Source: Trichobilharzia szidati (lineage: Eukaryota > Platyhelminthes > Trematoda > Strigeidida > Schistosomatidae). Taken from it: 64,000 nucleotides of DNA. How positions within the stretch are numbered: position 1 is the first letter of the stretch; each line of letters starts with the position of its first letter. The stretch is taken from contig OX235273.1 in the NCBI GenBank assembly GCA_944472155.2, forward strand, positions 31,965,204 to 32,029,203, in the 5' to 3' direction. The translations under genes and the position numbers were made by a program. Of the stretch, positions 47,436 through 57,373 are shown one piece after another. Below the pieces are notes generated by a model. It worked only from the letters and a program-made list of their open reading frames with translations, did no database searches and had not been told where the DNA came from.

Positions 47436-48604
47436 AACATGCTCCACGAAAAAGGCATGAAATCAAACGACAAAATTTCAGAATGTTGAATAAGAGTCCA
47501 AACATTCCTTTTAATTTCAGATGGTCAATTTCCGGAGCCTAAAAAGAGTCTAAAAATGATCGGTCTGACATTTTCTCAAGTGAAACGATTTCTTCTAAGA
47601 ATTGTCGTGTAATTAAAACAAGAAGGGAAAGGCGACCAACTGACTAGAAGACCTTGAGCCGGGAAAAATCAATACTTGTTAGATGAAGCTGCTAAGATAG
47701 GACCTCAGGTGAACACAGAGAAGATTAACCCGAAGAAGAAACCTGACAAGTGGACATAACAAACAGTCACTAACAAAAAGGATATTTAAATCATTCACAA
47801 CATACAAAACACTAGATAAAATAAATCATCAAACGTTCAATTCGAAAGAGATTTGGGATGAGAAATATCAGTGAAACAAAATAAAATCGAAACTGAGCCC
47901 AAAATCAGTGAAAACCGTTGCTGTACAACAACCTAAAGAATGGAGACTACAGACCTCAAATTATATCCACGTTTCACTCCATCACTCATTTTCTCAATGA
48001 ATATGTTGCTATTAATAGAATAATTTCAAATCCAAGCAGCTAAGCAATTGACTTTACATCGTTGTGAGTTCTGACTGATTTATTTTTTTTTGTTTTCTCA
48101 ACAGTTGATGTTGTTTACTTCAGCTTATGTTTTGTCATGTTGTTTATCGTAGGAAGCATTTTGTTTGGAGTTGTCAAAGCATGTTTGCATTAGGCGTGCG
48201 TATCTCAGATGTTTTTCTGTTTTTATTTAGCAGAAAAGTTGAATGGTTTTCGCTTTGCTGAACCGATTGGATGTACTCAGAAAGATCCGGACCTTCTGGA
48301 TGATTTCTGCTCAATTTCACAGAAATTGGAAGACTTGCAGACGAAAAATGACAGAATGCCTGAGGAAGTAGCAAAGATAGCACTTCGAGTCAACATTCCT
48401 GAGACAGAGGTGACGCAGATAACCAGGCAATAACAACCAGCAGCGATCAGTATTAACAGGACAGTATTGAGCGAGAAGAAACTATGTGAACAAATAAACA
48501 ACGTCCCGACCACTCAACAAATATGATGAAGAAGAGGGAGGTGGTTTGAATAGCATTGTGAGATAGGCCATCGATTAAAGCATGTGTGTGGAACCGCGAT
48601 ATAG
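47436..48604 (+). repeat. P block copy 2
   Basis: Complete P block, starting at AACATGCTCCACG and ending at ATAGGAAGA, where the LTR element is inserted. The RTE RT relic ORF (48209-48433) encodes exactly the same 74 residues as the copy at 43276, pointing to a recent duplication or gene conversion. Confidence 0.87.
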
Positions 48605-48609
48605 GAAGA
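48605..48609. other. Target-site duplication of LTR element, left
   Basis: GAAGA immediately left of the TG end of the LTR. The partner is at 52250-52254. The empty site GAAGA is seen once at 43672-43676. Confidence 0.88.
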
Positions 48610-48881
48610 TGTCAAGGCATTTAGCCCCACGTTCTTTTAACGAAAACGATTTGAAACTCTAAGGACGCTTTATTTGTTTCAACTCTAAATCCAATCACCA
48701 GTATTCCTTGAACGAATTTATGTTTGTTGGCATTTTCAGCCAGATAAAATGCAATGTTGTTATTCGTGTTCTTTCCGCCGTTTTCCAACTTGCATGAGAT
48801 CGTACCGTTCGCGACTTCGAGTAGCTCACCAAAGGCTGCCGGTTCCAATAAACAAACGTTCAATGTCCACGTCCATGGACA
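48610..48881 (-). repeat. 3' LTR of BEL/Pao-like element (272 bp)
   Basis: Bounded by TG..CA. On the minus strand it begins TGTCCATGG and is preceded by a purine tract GGGGAG (48887-48882), the expected second-strand primer. It is homologous to 51974-52249 but roughly a quarter of positions differ. A 98-codon ORF (48917-48621) overlaps it and is judged fortuitous. Confidence 0.85.
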
Positions 48882-48891
48882 CTCCCCGGCA

Positions 48892-49610
48892 AAATCCTGT
48901 GCATCACTTTTTTCCACATCGGCGGTAACCTTGACCTGAACTGCCGATGCGAGAACCTGGGCCGATCACAACTAGGCTAAAATGGAAAATTAATACAAAA
49001 AAGGCCAACACACAACAAGCATACCACAGCACACTGACACGCTCTCTCCAACGCTTGGGATCTACGCTCTCTGACGACAGTACCACTACTGGTCTGGTTC
49101 ACGAAGTATTAGTTGCTTCATACCACTCTAGCACAATCCTCTCCCCAGCGTATCCAATCGCGTAAGCTGACTCTAACACTAGTCGATTCGTTCACAAGCG
49201 ACTTCAGAAGTACTTACAAAAACATTACAAGATAATTCACACAGTGCGACAACTATAAAATTAACCGACAATCAGATGAATCCGTACCCATTCAATTACT
49301 TAATACCTACATATGTACAATCAATATATCAAATGTTGTGGATTCTGTCTTGACGAGCTACCCTTGAAGAACTGTAGGACCTGCAGCAGTACGCCTACAC
49401 TCCCTCTCAGGTTGACGATCCAAGTGGAAGACGTCTGGACACAAACAAAATTAATCAACAGATAGAAGAGGGATGATACCAATTCAGTATATGCAATATG
49501 AACAATTGTAATAAATAATACACCAAGTATGATGGACTGCTCTTCGACGTACTACCCTTGAAGAACTGTAGGACTTACAGCAGTACGCCTACAACCCTTC
49601 TCAGGTTGAC
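48892..49610 (-). other. Internal 3' region of LTR element with duplicated purine-tract/LTR-start motif
   Basis: On the minus strand a block reading TCAACCTGAGAAGGGT then TGTAGGCGTACTGCTG lies at about 49607-49565, and again (GAGAGGGAG, TGTAGGCGTACTGCTG) at about 49424-49385. Each is followed by CCTACAGTTCTTCAAGGGTA. A purine tract directly followed by TGTAGG looks like the start of a different 3' LTR, present twice about 180 bases apart. Beyond it, an ORF at 49086-48904 with a hydrophobic stretch (ACCVLAFFVLIFHFSLVVI) has no known match. Confidence 0.5.
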
Positions 49611-49614
49611 GCCC

Positions 49615-51084
49615 TTAAGTTGGAAAATCGTCGTTGAGTTCATTTGCCGACCTCCTTCCATCATCTTTATCCTTGACTCCGAATGGTAACACGCCCATGA
49701 CATTGTATCGTGGAATGTAGATGACTAACAAATATACGACGTATCTGACCAACCAAGCGAAGGTACAGAGTAATTTGCACCAAAGATAATAACATTCAAA
49801 TAGTAGTTTGAAACCTGAAATGCCTCTATTCGTGCAAGTCAGTCTAATAATTACCCTCTTGTACACAGTTTGCCTATCGTCATTAAACTGACCATTGATT
49901 TTCGTCCCTTCGAACGGACCGACACCAGCATAATCATTACATAAGACACGTGGGTTCATGGGCGGCTCTTTTACTGCATATGACAACACCAACGACGACT
50001 GACAGACACCAGTTGAAGAACTTAGCGGTGCATCAGAAGTTGTTGCTGTTCGACCTTTAGAAAGTTGTCTAACCGCAAGATTACCACCACTGCTATCCTT
50101 TATTATCAGCTCTAGTTCAGCTTTAACATCTGTCGATAGTTGGGCTACACTCGGATCATTTACACTGATGGTCTCATGAGTACCCATACCTTCTGCGACC
50201 GCATCTGCCTTTAATTCTACTTCACGTTCAAGTTGTACAGAGCCTTTGTTCAACTCAGTAGTAGTAGGCATTCCGCTAATCTCATCATGATCAGCCACAG
50301 ACAAATGTGAACTATCGTGACCATTGTCACAAATACCCACTTTACCGCCGTCTGTATGATCGACTTCATCATTTTCAAACTCTTTAATAACAGCCGTAGA
50401 TGACTTAGGTTCTTCCTCATGAATCCTTAAAGGTTTTATTCCTTTACTCTGACTAGTAATACCTTGTAAACTCGTGGAGTCAGAACTGGACACTGAAACT
50501 GTAACCCTCTTCTTATGCACAAACTGCGGTGTCGTCTGAGACACTCTTTTCAACAATGGACTAACAGTTACGACTACAGGCTTCTTCACCGCACCATTAT
50601 CGTCACACGATTCGGAGTCAGAACACGATGACGCTGACTTCACATTCAGCTTACCACTAAACTTGCTCATTGCTTCACAGTTCGCCTTTGTATGCACTTC
50701 TTGCAAACGGACGAAGCACAACCGTGTTTGTCTTGCAGCTTGTAACTTATCCGTTGGGGACGTCCCACTAAAGCTGTCACAATCATTAGGTTTACTAGAC
50801 ACCATACAGCTTTCTCGATATCCACTACGCTGAGACCCCTTCGTCATAAATGATTGCATTTTGCTCACTGATTTCTCTATTCCAGGGGTAGGATGCAGTA
50901 TACTAGCAAACTTGCTCAAAGCTTGGTTGACACTGTCTTTCACTAGGCTCACAATGTCATCCAACCCGGGCTCTAAACCCTCCTCCTCTAGACGTGAACA
51001 AACCTTTATGAACTTCCTTTGTAGACGAATAGGTAATCTCTTGGCAACAGTCTCAAGCACGGAACTTGAGTTCAATTCATCCAC
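49615..51084 (-). CDS. gag: BEL/Pao Gag, C-terminal part (uninterrupted)
   Basis: 489 codons open from a frameshift boundary near 51100 to a TAG-type end at 49615. The N-terminus VDELNSSSVLETVAKRLPIR matches the end of the BEL/Pao Gag DUF1759-type region ('.LNS..TLE.VV.RLP..L'), confirmed by the ORF upstream. Residues about 120-140 (CFVRLQEVHTKANC) keep C, H and C of a zinc knuckle, but the second Cys is replaced. A long Ser/Thr/Asp-rich stretch follows. Near residues 430-455 two hydrophobic segments (LLCTFAWLVRYVVYLLVIYI) occur, unusual for Gag and possibly from an env-like or unrelated captured segment. The apparent start at 51084 is a GTG codon in a continuing frame, not a believable initiator. 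Gag packages element RNA. Confidence 0.65.
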   Translation of the reverse strand: MDELNSSSVLETVAKRLPIRLQRKFIKVCSRLEEEGLEPGLDDIVSLVKDSVNQALSKFASILHPTPGIEKSVSKMQSFMTKGSQRSGYRESCMVSSKPNDCDSFSGTSPTDKLQAARQTRLCFVRLQEVHTKANCEAMSKFSGKLNVKSASSCSDSESCDDNGAVKKPVVVTVSPLLKRVSQTTPQFVHKKRVTVSVSSSDSTSLQGITSQSKGIKPLRIHEEEPKSSTAVIKEFENDEVDHTDGGKVGICDNGHDSSHLSVADHDEISGMPTTTELNKGSVQLEREVELKADAVAEGMGTHETISVNDPSVAQLSTDVKAELELIIKDSSGGNLAVRQLSKGRTATTSDAPLSSSTGVCQSSLVLSYAVKEPPMNPRVLCNDYAGVGPFEGTKINGQFNDDRQTVYKRVIIRLTCTNRGISGFKLLFECYYLWCKLLCTFAWLVRYVVYLLVIYIPRYNVMGVLPFGVKDKDDGRRSANELNDDFPT

Positions 51085-51164
51085 GTAAGAGACACAAGAG
51101 TATTTCTATATAGCATTAAGCTGTCCAAGAACTCTGCGAGTTCCTCTGAGTTATCGCTTTATTG

Positions 51165-51545
51165 TTATCCATTACCTTTCACGGTCTCAAAAACGTAACG
51201 GGATATCATAAATTGTTTCCCAAACCTTTGACGTAGTATCTTCATTGCCTCAGTATATCCTTCGTTCGGGAGCATAAACTTGCAGCACTGTATGGCTTTT
51301 GCAGCCACACCAGTGCAATATCTCAACAAATACATTAACTTCATTTCATCATTTAATACAAAACCACTCAGCATAATCTCAAACTCTTTGATAAACTGTG
51401 AGTAGTCGGCTGGATTTCCATCAAAGTATCGAGGTTCAAACTTAGGTAAACTCAAGCCCTTACTATCACCTAAACGGTGAAGCGTGAAAATCGAACTCAA
51501 CATGCTGAGCATCATACATATCATTACAATTACCAGGCAACTCAT
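51165..51545 (-). pseudogene. gag: BEL/Pao Gag N-terminal part (DUF1759-type)
   Basis: The frame contains LPKFEPRYFDGNPADYSQF, then IKEFEIMLSG, MYLLRYCTGVAAKAIQCC and AMKILRQRFGKQFMISR. This is the conserved order of the DUF1759 Gag domain in BEL/Pao elements, including the schistosome Sinbad family. It ends at a TAA (51165) and the continuation is in another frame (51084 onward), so one frameshift splits Gag. The first residues before HRLGDSKG are hydrophobic and probably not original; a SINE lies just upstream and has separated Gag from its leader. Confidence 0.75.
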
Positions 51546-51567
51546 CGTTACTTACTTTTTTGTCTGC

Positions 51568-51777
51568 TTTTTTTTTTTTTTTTTGGATTTACAGCTTGAT
51601 TTCCACACCGTATTTTCAGTACAAGTGTGGAACTTTCAGCATGGATATCGGTTGCCCAAATTCAGGCATACCATAGATATCGGGTGTGCGCCGGCAGGGG
51701 TTCGAACCCCGGACCATGTGCATGGTCGGCGAGAGTCCTAACCACTGTGCCACCGACGCACGGTGCCACATCCCTTC
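51568..51777 (-). mobile_element. tRNA-derived SINE with 17-A tail, inside LTR element
   Basis: On the minus strand an A-box TGGCACAGTGG (51752-51742) and a perfect B-box GGTTCGAACCC (about 51708-51698) lie in a tRNA-like head that includes an acceptor-side match GCCGGCGCA / TGCGTCGG. A body of about 100 bases and 17 consecutive A follow (51584-51568). The intact boxes and clean tail suggest a young insertion. It lacks the CTGATGAG/GAAAC hammerhead core of the other two SINEs here, so it is a separate family. Target duplications were not clear. Confidence 0.8.
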
Positions 51778-51973
51778 CTTGAACCAGGCATTATCCAACG
51801 TGACCAAGGAATCCAAATTGCGTTGATAATCCGTGTCCAAAGAGAAGCTGGCTGCAGATCTAGTAAGTACACCCGGAAAAGTTTCAAAAGGCGAACAGAT
51901 GAATGAAGACTGCCCCAGAAGAGGAACAGTAGAATAAAAATTGCCACAGAATGCACTCCAGAAGAATAAAAAC

Positions 51974-52249
51974 TGTCAAGGAACTTAGCCCTAAGTTCCT
52001 ATTGTAACGAACACGCCTTGAACCTATAAAGACTATGTATTTGTCTCAACTTTTAATCCAAAACATCAGTATTCCTTGAACGAATTTATATTGTTTAGCA
52101 ATTAAAGCGATACAAAATGCACAGTTTTTATTCCTGATCCTTCCGCCTTTTTCGAACTTGCACGGGATCGTAGCGTTCGCGCCTTCGAGTAGCCCACCAA
52201 AGGCTGCCAGTTACAATAAACTAACGTCAAATTTTCACGTCCATTTACA
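51974..52249 (-). repeat. 5' LTR of BEL/Pao-like element (276 bp)
   Basis: Homologous to 48610-48881 over the whole length, bounded by TG..CA, next to the right target duplication (52250-52254). No convincing primer-binding site follows it on the minus strand (GTTTTTATTCTTCTGG). Shared conserved blocks include AGTATTCCTTGAACGAATTT and CACCAAAGGCTGCC. Confidence 0.85.
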
Positions 52250-52386
52250 GAAGAAGAGAAACAGTGACAAGAGAACGTTGACAAACCTGGAGCGGTATAA
52301 AGAGGACTAATAAGCCGGGTCAGATGCAGATATGAAAACGAAAGTGTAAGTATCAATCTCAAAGAAAGAGGAAGGTGAATGTTTGC

Positions 52387-52429
<43 letters not shown>

Positions 52430-52773
52430 AAGAGGACAATCACATAGTGATTCACCGTTTCTAGCAATGAATTGAAGGTTGGCTGCGATATGATATCACC
52501 TTGATATGATTGTGAGCAATACGTTATGATCAAATTGTCATTAGTAAATAATACCGTATAACTCTGTGAAACTTTATCAAAATATATTTTATCCATAATG
52601 GAATTGGCTAAGATAAATTCCAATGTCAACTTATGTTCGCTGTTCAGTAATCACTGATTAAGCTGATATTTCACTGAGTCTATTGTTATTCACTCCATTT
52701 AATAAACTGACGTGAGGATTACATTTCAAAAATATACACTATTAATTATTTAGAGACATGATATTCAAGTGAA
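52250..52773 (+). repeat. Q block copy 2 with long AT microsatellite
   Basis: Matches 43672-44194. The microsatellite here is an uninterrupted (AT) run (about 52389-52427), longer than in copy 1. The PLE-type hairpin is decayed (GAGCA at 52515 but TGATC in the other arm). Confidence 0.87.
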
Positions 52774-54025
52774 CATGCTCCACGAAAAAGGCATGAAATC
52801 AAACGACAAAATTTCAGAATGTTGAATAAGAGTCCAAACATTCTTTTCAATTTCAGTTGGTCAATTTCCGGAGCCTGAAGAGAGTCTAAAACTGATAGGT
52901 CTGACATTTTCTCAAGTAAAAATGATTCTTCTAAGAATTGTCGTGTAATTAAGACAAGAGGGGAAATGTGACCAACTCACTGGAAGACATTTAGCCGGGA
53001 AAAAACAATACATGTTAGATGAAGCTGTAAAGATAGGATCTCAGATGAACACAGAGAAGATTAACCCGAAGAAGAAACCTGACAAATGGACATAACAAAC
53101 AGTCACCAACTAAACGGATACTTAAATCATTCGCAACATACAAAACACTAGATAAAATAAATCATCAAACGTTCAATTCGAAAGAGATTTGTGATGAGAA
53201 ATATCAGTGAAACAAAATAAATCAAAACTGAGCCCAAAATCAGTGAAAGCCGTTGCTGTACAACAACCTAAAGAATGGAGACTACAGACCTCAAATTATA
53301 TCCACGTTTCACTCCATCACTCATTTTCTCAATGAATATGTTGCTATTAATAGAATAATTTCAAATCCAAGCAGCTAAGCAATTGACTTTACATCGTTGT
53401 GAGTTCTGACTGATTTATTTTTTTTTGTTTTCTCAACAGTTGATGTTGTTTACTTCAGCTTATGTTTCGTCATGTTGTTTATCGCAGGAAGCATTTTGTT
53501 TGGAGTTGTCAAAGCATGTTTGCATTAGGCGTGCGTATCTCAGATGGTTTTCTGTTTTCATTTACCAGAAACTTTGAATGATTTTTTTGCTTTAGATTTT
53601 TTTATCTTTATATTCTTTAGTGTGCGCATTTCGTGCTACGTACGTGCGTATCTCAGATGTTTTTCTGTTTTTATTTAGCAGGAAAGTTGAATGGTTTTTG
53701 CTTTGCTGAAGCGATTGGATCTACTCAGAAAGATCCGAACCTTCTGGATGATTTCTGCTCAATTTCACGGAAATTGGAAGACTTGCAGACGAAAAATGAC
53801 AGAATGCCTGAGGAAGTAGCAAAGATAACACTTCGAGTGAACATTCCTGAGACAGAGGTGACGCAGATAACCAGGCAATAACAACAAGCAGCGATCAGTA
53901 TTAACAGGACTGTATTGAGCGAAAAGAAACTGTGTGAACAAATAAACAACGTCCCGACCACTCAACAAATATGATGAAGAAGAGGGAGGTGGTTTGAATA
54001 GCATTGTGAGATAGGCCATCGATTT
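52774..54025 (+). repeat. P block copy 3, contiguous with Q copy 2
   Basis: Starts CATGCTCCACG directly after Q, showing the ancestral Q-P order. It differs from copies 1 and 2 by an internal partial duplication around 53540-53660, where the GCGTATCTCAGATG block appears twice. Its RTE relic ORF (53633-53881) differs from the other two at several residues. Confidence 0.85.
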
Positions 54026-57000
54026 GAGTTTGGATGGTTGATCTCTGCTATATTCTCTCTCTGATCTGTTCCAGTGTGTATTGTTTGATATTCACACCTA
54101 ACGATCCGTCTTCAGATTTAGACCTATGAAATTGCATCGTAACTTAAGAACGCTGGCATATATACCCCGTCATATCAGATAGGCTTCACTTTCACCTGTG
54201 TTGTAGTGGTGGTCACTCACATCTGTACTTGTCGGGTCTGGTCTTGCATCACTGTCTTCCCGACCGCTATATTTGTCAGGCGAGTAGACACTGTCAATAG
54301 TCCTGTTGTTTTATGTCAGAGTGTGTGTAACAGTGCATCACAAACCAATTTTAAATGAGCTTGCTGAGTTATTGACAGGAGTGAAAATTGGTAAATTGCA
54401 CCTGACTTTCTTTTAATTTCAATTGAGCTCTACCGAATCGTGTGTATTATGTCACGTTTTTCTAATTCACTATCATTACTTTATGCTCTTTTAAGACGAT
54501 CGTTTTCATACATCTTTGACGTATATATGTGTCTGAATCCATCACATATATGGGTGTACGTAATGCCTCACTTTTGAAAGGCAAGTACTATGTGTAAAAT
54601 ACTGTATGAAATACTATTTATATAAATAAGGATTAGGTTGTTCAGTTGTCATCAACTGATGTTTCTTGGGATTCACACCGTATGATTTTAAAATGGGTTC
54701 CAGTCTCCACTTTAAAAGCAAAATAAATTCGTACAATTGGAATTTCATTTCCTTTCAATGAGGGACATGAATTATAGATGCATCTGTGTATTCACTCTTT
54801 AATGTTTATTCACGGTGATGACTCAAGTATAACAGTGACTATTTATCAGTGTGATTCTGTTCATTAGTATCGCATATGGTTGCATTGAATCGGCCCTAAG
54901 GAATCAAATTTACGTAAATCGCAAACAGTGTTCCATTTGGAACATCTTAATAGACAGCTCAACTTGAAGGAATAAATAACACATGAGGTGATTACGTATT
55001 AGCAAATGGCGTCTCAGTTCACGAAGGAAGACAAATTCACAAATTTATGTAGCTATATGAGGTTCTATCACTTGGTTGCGATTGCCAATAAGTACATCTC
55101 AGATGAATGTCGCTGAATCACTGACTGTAGTTCTGAGCATATCTTCTAATACCTTTGTTGTTGTGCGTGATACTTTTTGGATTAAATCAATTCACATCTC
55201 AATAGAGTGATTTCTTCATCTTCCTCTCTCTCACATTACAACAATTTATTGATTTTACAATGTAGGAGCTTCCACAGTTTGAAGCATCGTAAGTGACCTC
55301 AATCAATTACAAATTTGAATAAATCAGTATATAAAAACTGCTTATTCATGGTTGTGAATATGAGAGTGAACAAGATGAACTGACTTGTCATTTCTGAGAT
55401 GAAATAGCATTAGGTTAACCGGGCATTTGCAGACAACTGAGACAACATGTGTTTGATGAATTACTACATAAATTCCCTATATTGTTTTACTTCGAATACG
55501 AAGTGACCATCATGGGGGAATGTCGTCACCGTTTAGTCGGTTTCACTGTGTCTTCGGGTTTCCACCACTCAAGGGTAAATATGAAGTTCACCGTGTCTAA
55601 GATAATGCTGTGCTGCTGATATTGACTGTTGACGACTGTGTAGTATTTCATTGTGTTAGCTGTCTTAAACTTTAAACGAACGTTTTCGGCACAACTTTTA
55701 TGATAAGCAGCCAAAGGTTTCTGCTGGATTTTGCAGCACTGAAAAGTAAGGTGGAGCCAGGGGAAGTCAGTTTACAGTGAAGCGTATAGTGAATTGAACC
55801 TGAAGAAGTATTTGAACGAAATTATTGCGTTTTCATTGGTGTCTCAATGCTATTAGGAAACCTGCTTATATCTAGAAATTAGGGGTCACTGACCATCATA
55901 TTCTTGCAATCGGTCATGAGTGTCATCAACACTACACTGGTATTCTTACTGCCTGAACCTACTGTACCAAGACATAAGTATTTTCGTAGCCTTTTACTGA
56001 CAATTTTCTCCACTGTATTTGATCCCAGTAAGTGATATTTCAACCTGAATGTCACCGATAAACAGTATACCGGTTGATTTTCACTTCAGTGATAACAATG
56101 TCTTACAAGTACGAACCTTATGTACTGAAAACGTTTACCAAGTGCCATCCGAATATCGTTAGCAATGAGATGCAATAAAACTCAGATTATTTGTTCGTGG
56201 ATCGTTTGATTTTTATGCAGTGCCATCTTGGTATCCACATAATTTTCATCCGATTTCGGAAGCTGTCAGAGGGCAAGAAGCATGCAATTCAGCTCCTCGG
56301 TTATGTTACAACACTTGTAGGTCGTATAATTTGACAAGCAACTACTTCAAATTAAAACGGAAACACATTCACTCAAATTTTTATGTCTAGCAGGAAGGCT
56401 CTTCTCCTAACCTTATTCTTGTAGACCCCTATGCTTCACTGCACCCAAAGAGACTGTGAATGAAACGCAAACTTGTCAGCTGTCATAGAGTTAAATAATC
56501 CTTCTTATCAAAATAAGAGCAATTGTTGCAACTCTGTTATGGAAGAAAGGTCTTATTTTATCTCAGGTAATCATGGTTCCCAGTCAAGGTTTAATCTTGA
56601 TTTCTGTATTCTGGAACTAATCACATTTCACACAACTTGATACCAGCCAGTTTCAGTCAGACTTATTGAAAGTGAATTTTCTGATATTGAATTACTATGC
56701 ATTTCTTTATAGTTCTAATGAAATAGACTTGCAGAACCGATAGTGGTTTCAAAGTTTCAGGAATATAAGAGGCTTATTCGTAATTTTCCAAAACAATCTT
56801 CATATCACTAAATTAAATTACATATAAAAGACAGATTCAGCAAAGAAAAACTCTCTTTATTGACAAAATCGTCTTCACAGGCTGTAGAGTCGGATTTATA
56901 TTGACCAGAAATGGATAGTAGTCCATTTTTGTGTGATAGGTGATGACATGATTGATATAATTACTCGGAAGTGACCTTAGAAGTAAAAATTAAATGTTGT

Positions 57001-57260
57001 AAATGACGTAGTACTCAACGGCACAAAGGAAGAATTTGTTAGAAATTTGATAAGTTTAATATTTCGAGTGAGTGTGAATAAAAGCAGTTGAGTGTTAATT
57101 TAACAAGTTTGAAGAGAATGTGAAAATGTACAAAAGGAACACATGAGAGTGATTATAGTGAATATTTATTTTTTACTTCTGAAGCCATTTTTGAGTAATT
57201 AAATCAATCATGTCATCCCCTATTACTCAATAATAGACTACTGTACATTTTAGTAAATAT
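54026..57260. other. Unassigned DNA, 3.2 kb
   Basis: One 62-codon minus ORF (55714-55526) has no known motif. No transposon signature, tRNA boxes or convincing splice-site chain was recognised. Confidence 0.45.
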
Positions 57261-57264
57261 AAAT

Positions 57265-57276
57265 ACGACTGTACAG
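57265..57276. other. 12-bp target-site duplication, left of palindromic PLE
   Basis: ACGACTGTACAG, repeated exactly at 59055-59066 immediately outside the element. Confidence 0.85.
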
Positions 57277-57373
57277 AAATTCCATATTAGTTTGTTTATT
57301 AGGTATATCACACAGTGAAACAGTATTATTTACTGGATGACGTTTCGAACAAAATTTATTGTTCATAATCATA

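Larger units (their letters stand above)
48610..52249 (-). mobile_element. BEL/Pao LTR retrotransposon, gag-only (Sinbad-like), with TSD
   Basis: A 3,640-bp element on the minus strand: 5' LTR 52249-51974, leader, gag, two short repeats, 3' LTR 48881-48610. It is flanked by 5-bp GAAGA duplications, as usual for BEL/Pao. Only gag is recognised; there is no aspartic protease, RT, RNase H or integrase, so it is non-autonomous and needed proteins from a full relative. A tRNA SINE sits between the leader and gag. The LTRs are much more diverged than expected for a single insertion, which suggests a chimeric origin. Confidence 0.85.

Noticed and set aside
48621..48917. 98-codon minus ORF that looks protein-like and has a partly similar counterpart at 51974-52249
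   Set aside because: It coincides with the 3' LTR whose ends are fixed by TG..CA and the GAAGA duplication. The counterpart is the other LTR and is full of stops, so similarity reflects LTR homology and not a gene.
51690..51760. Functional tRNA gene
   Set aside because: A and B boxes are good, but the sequence continues into a SINE body with a poly(A) tail and the cloverleaf arms do not close well.
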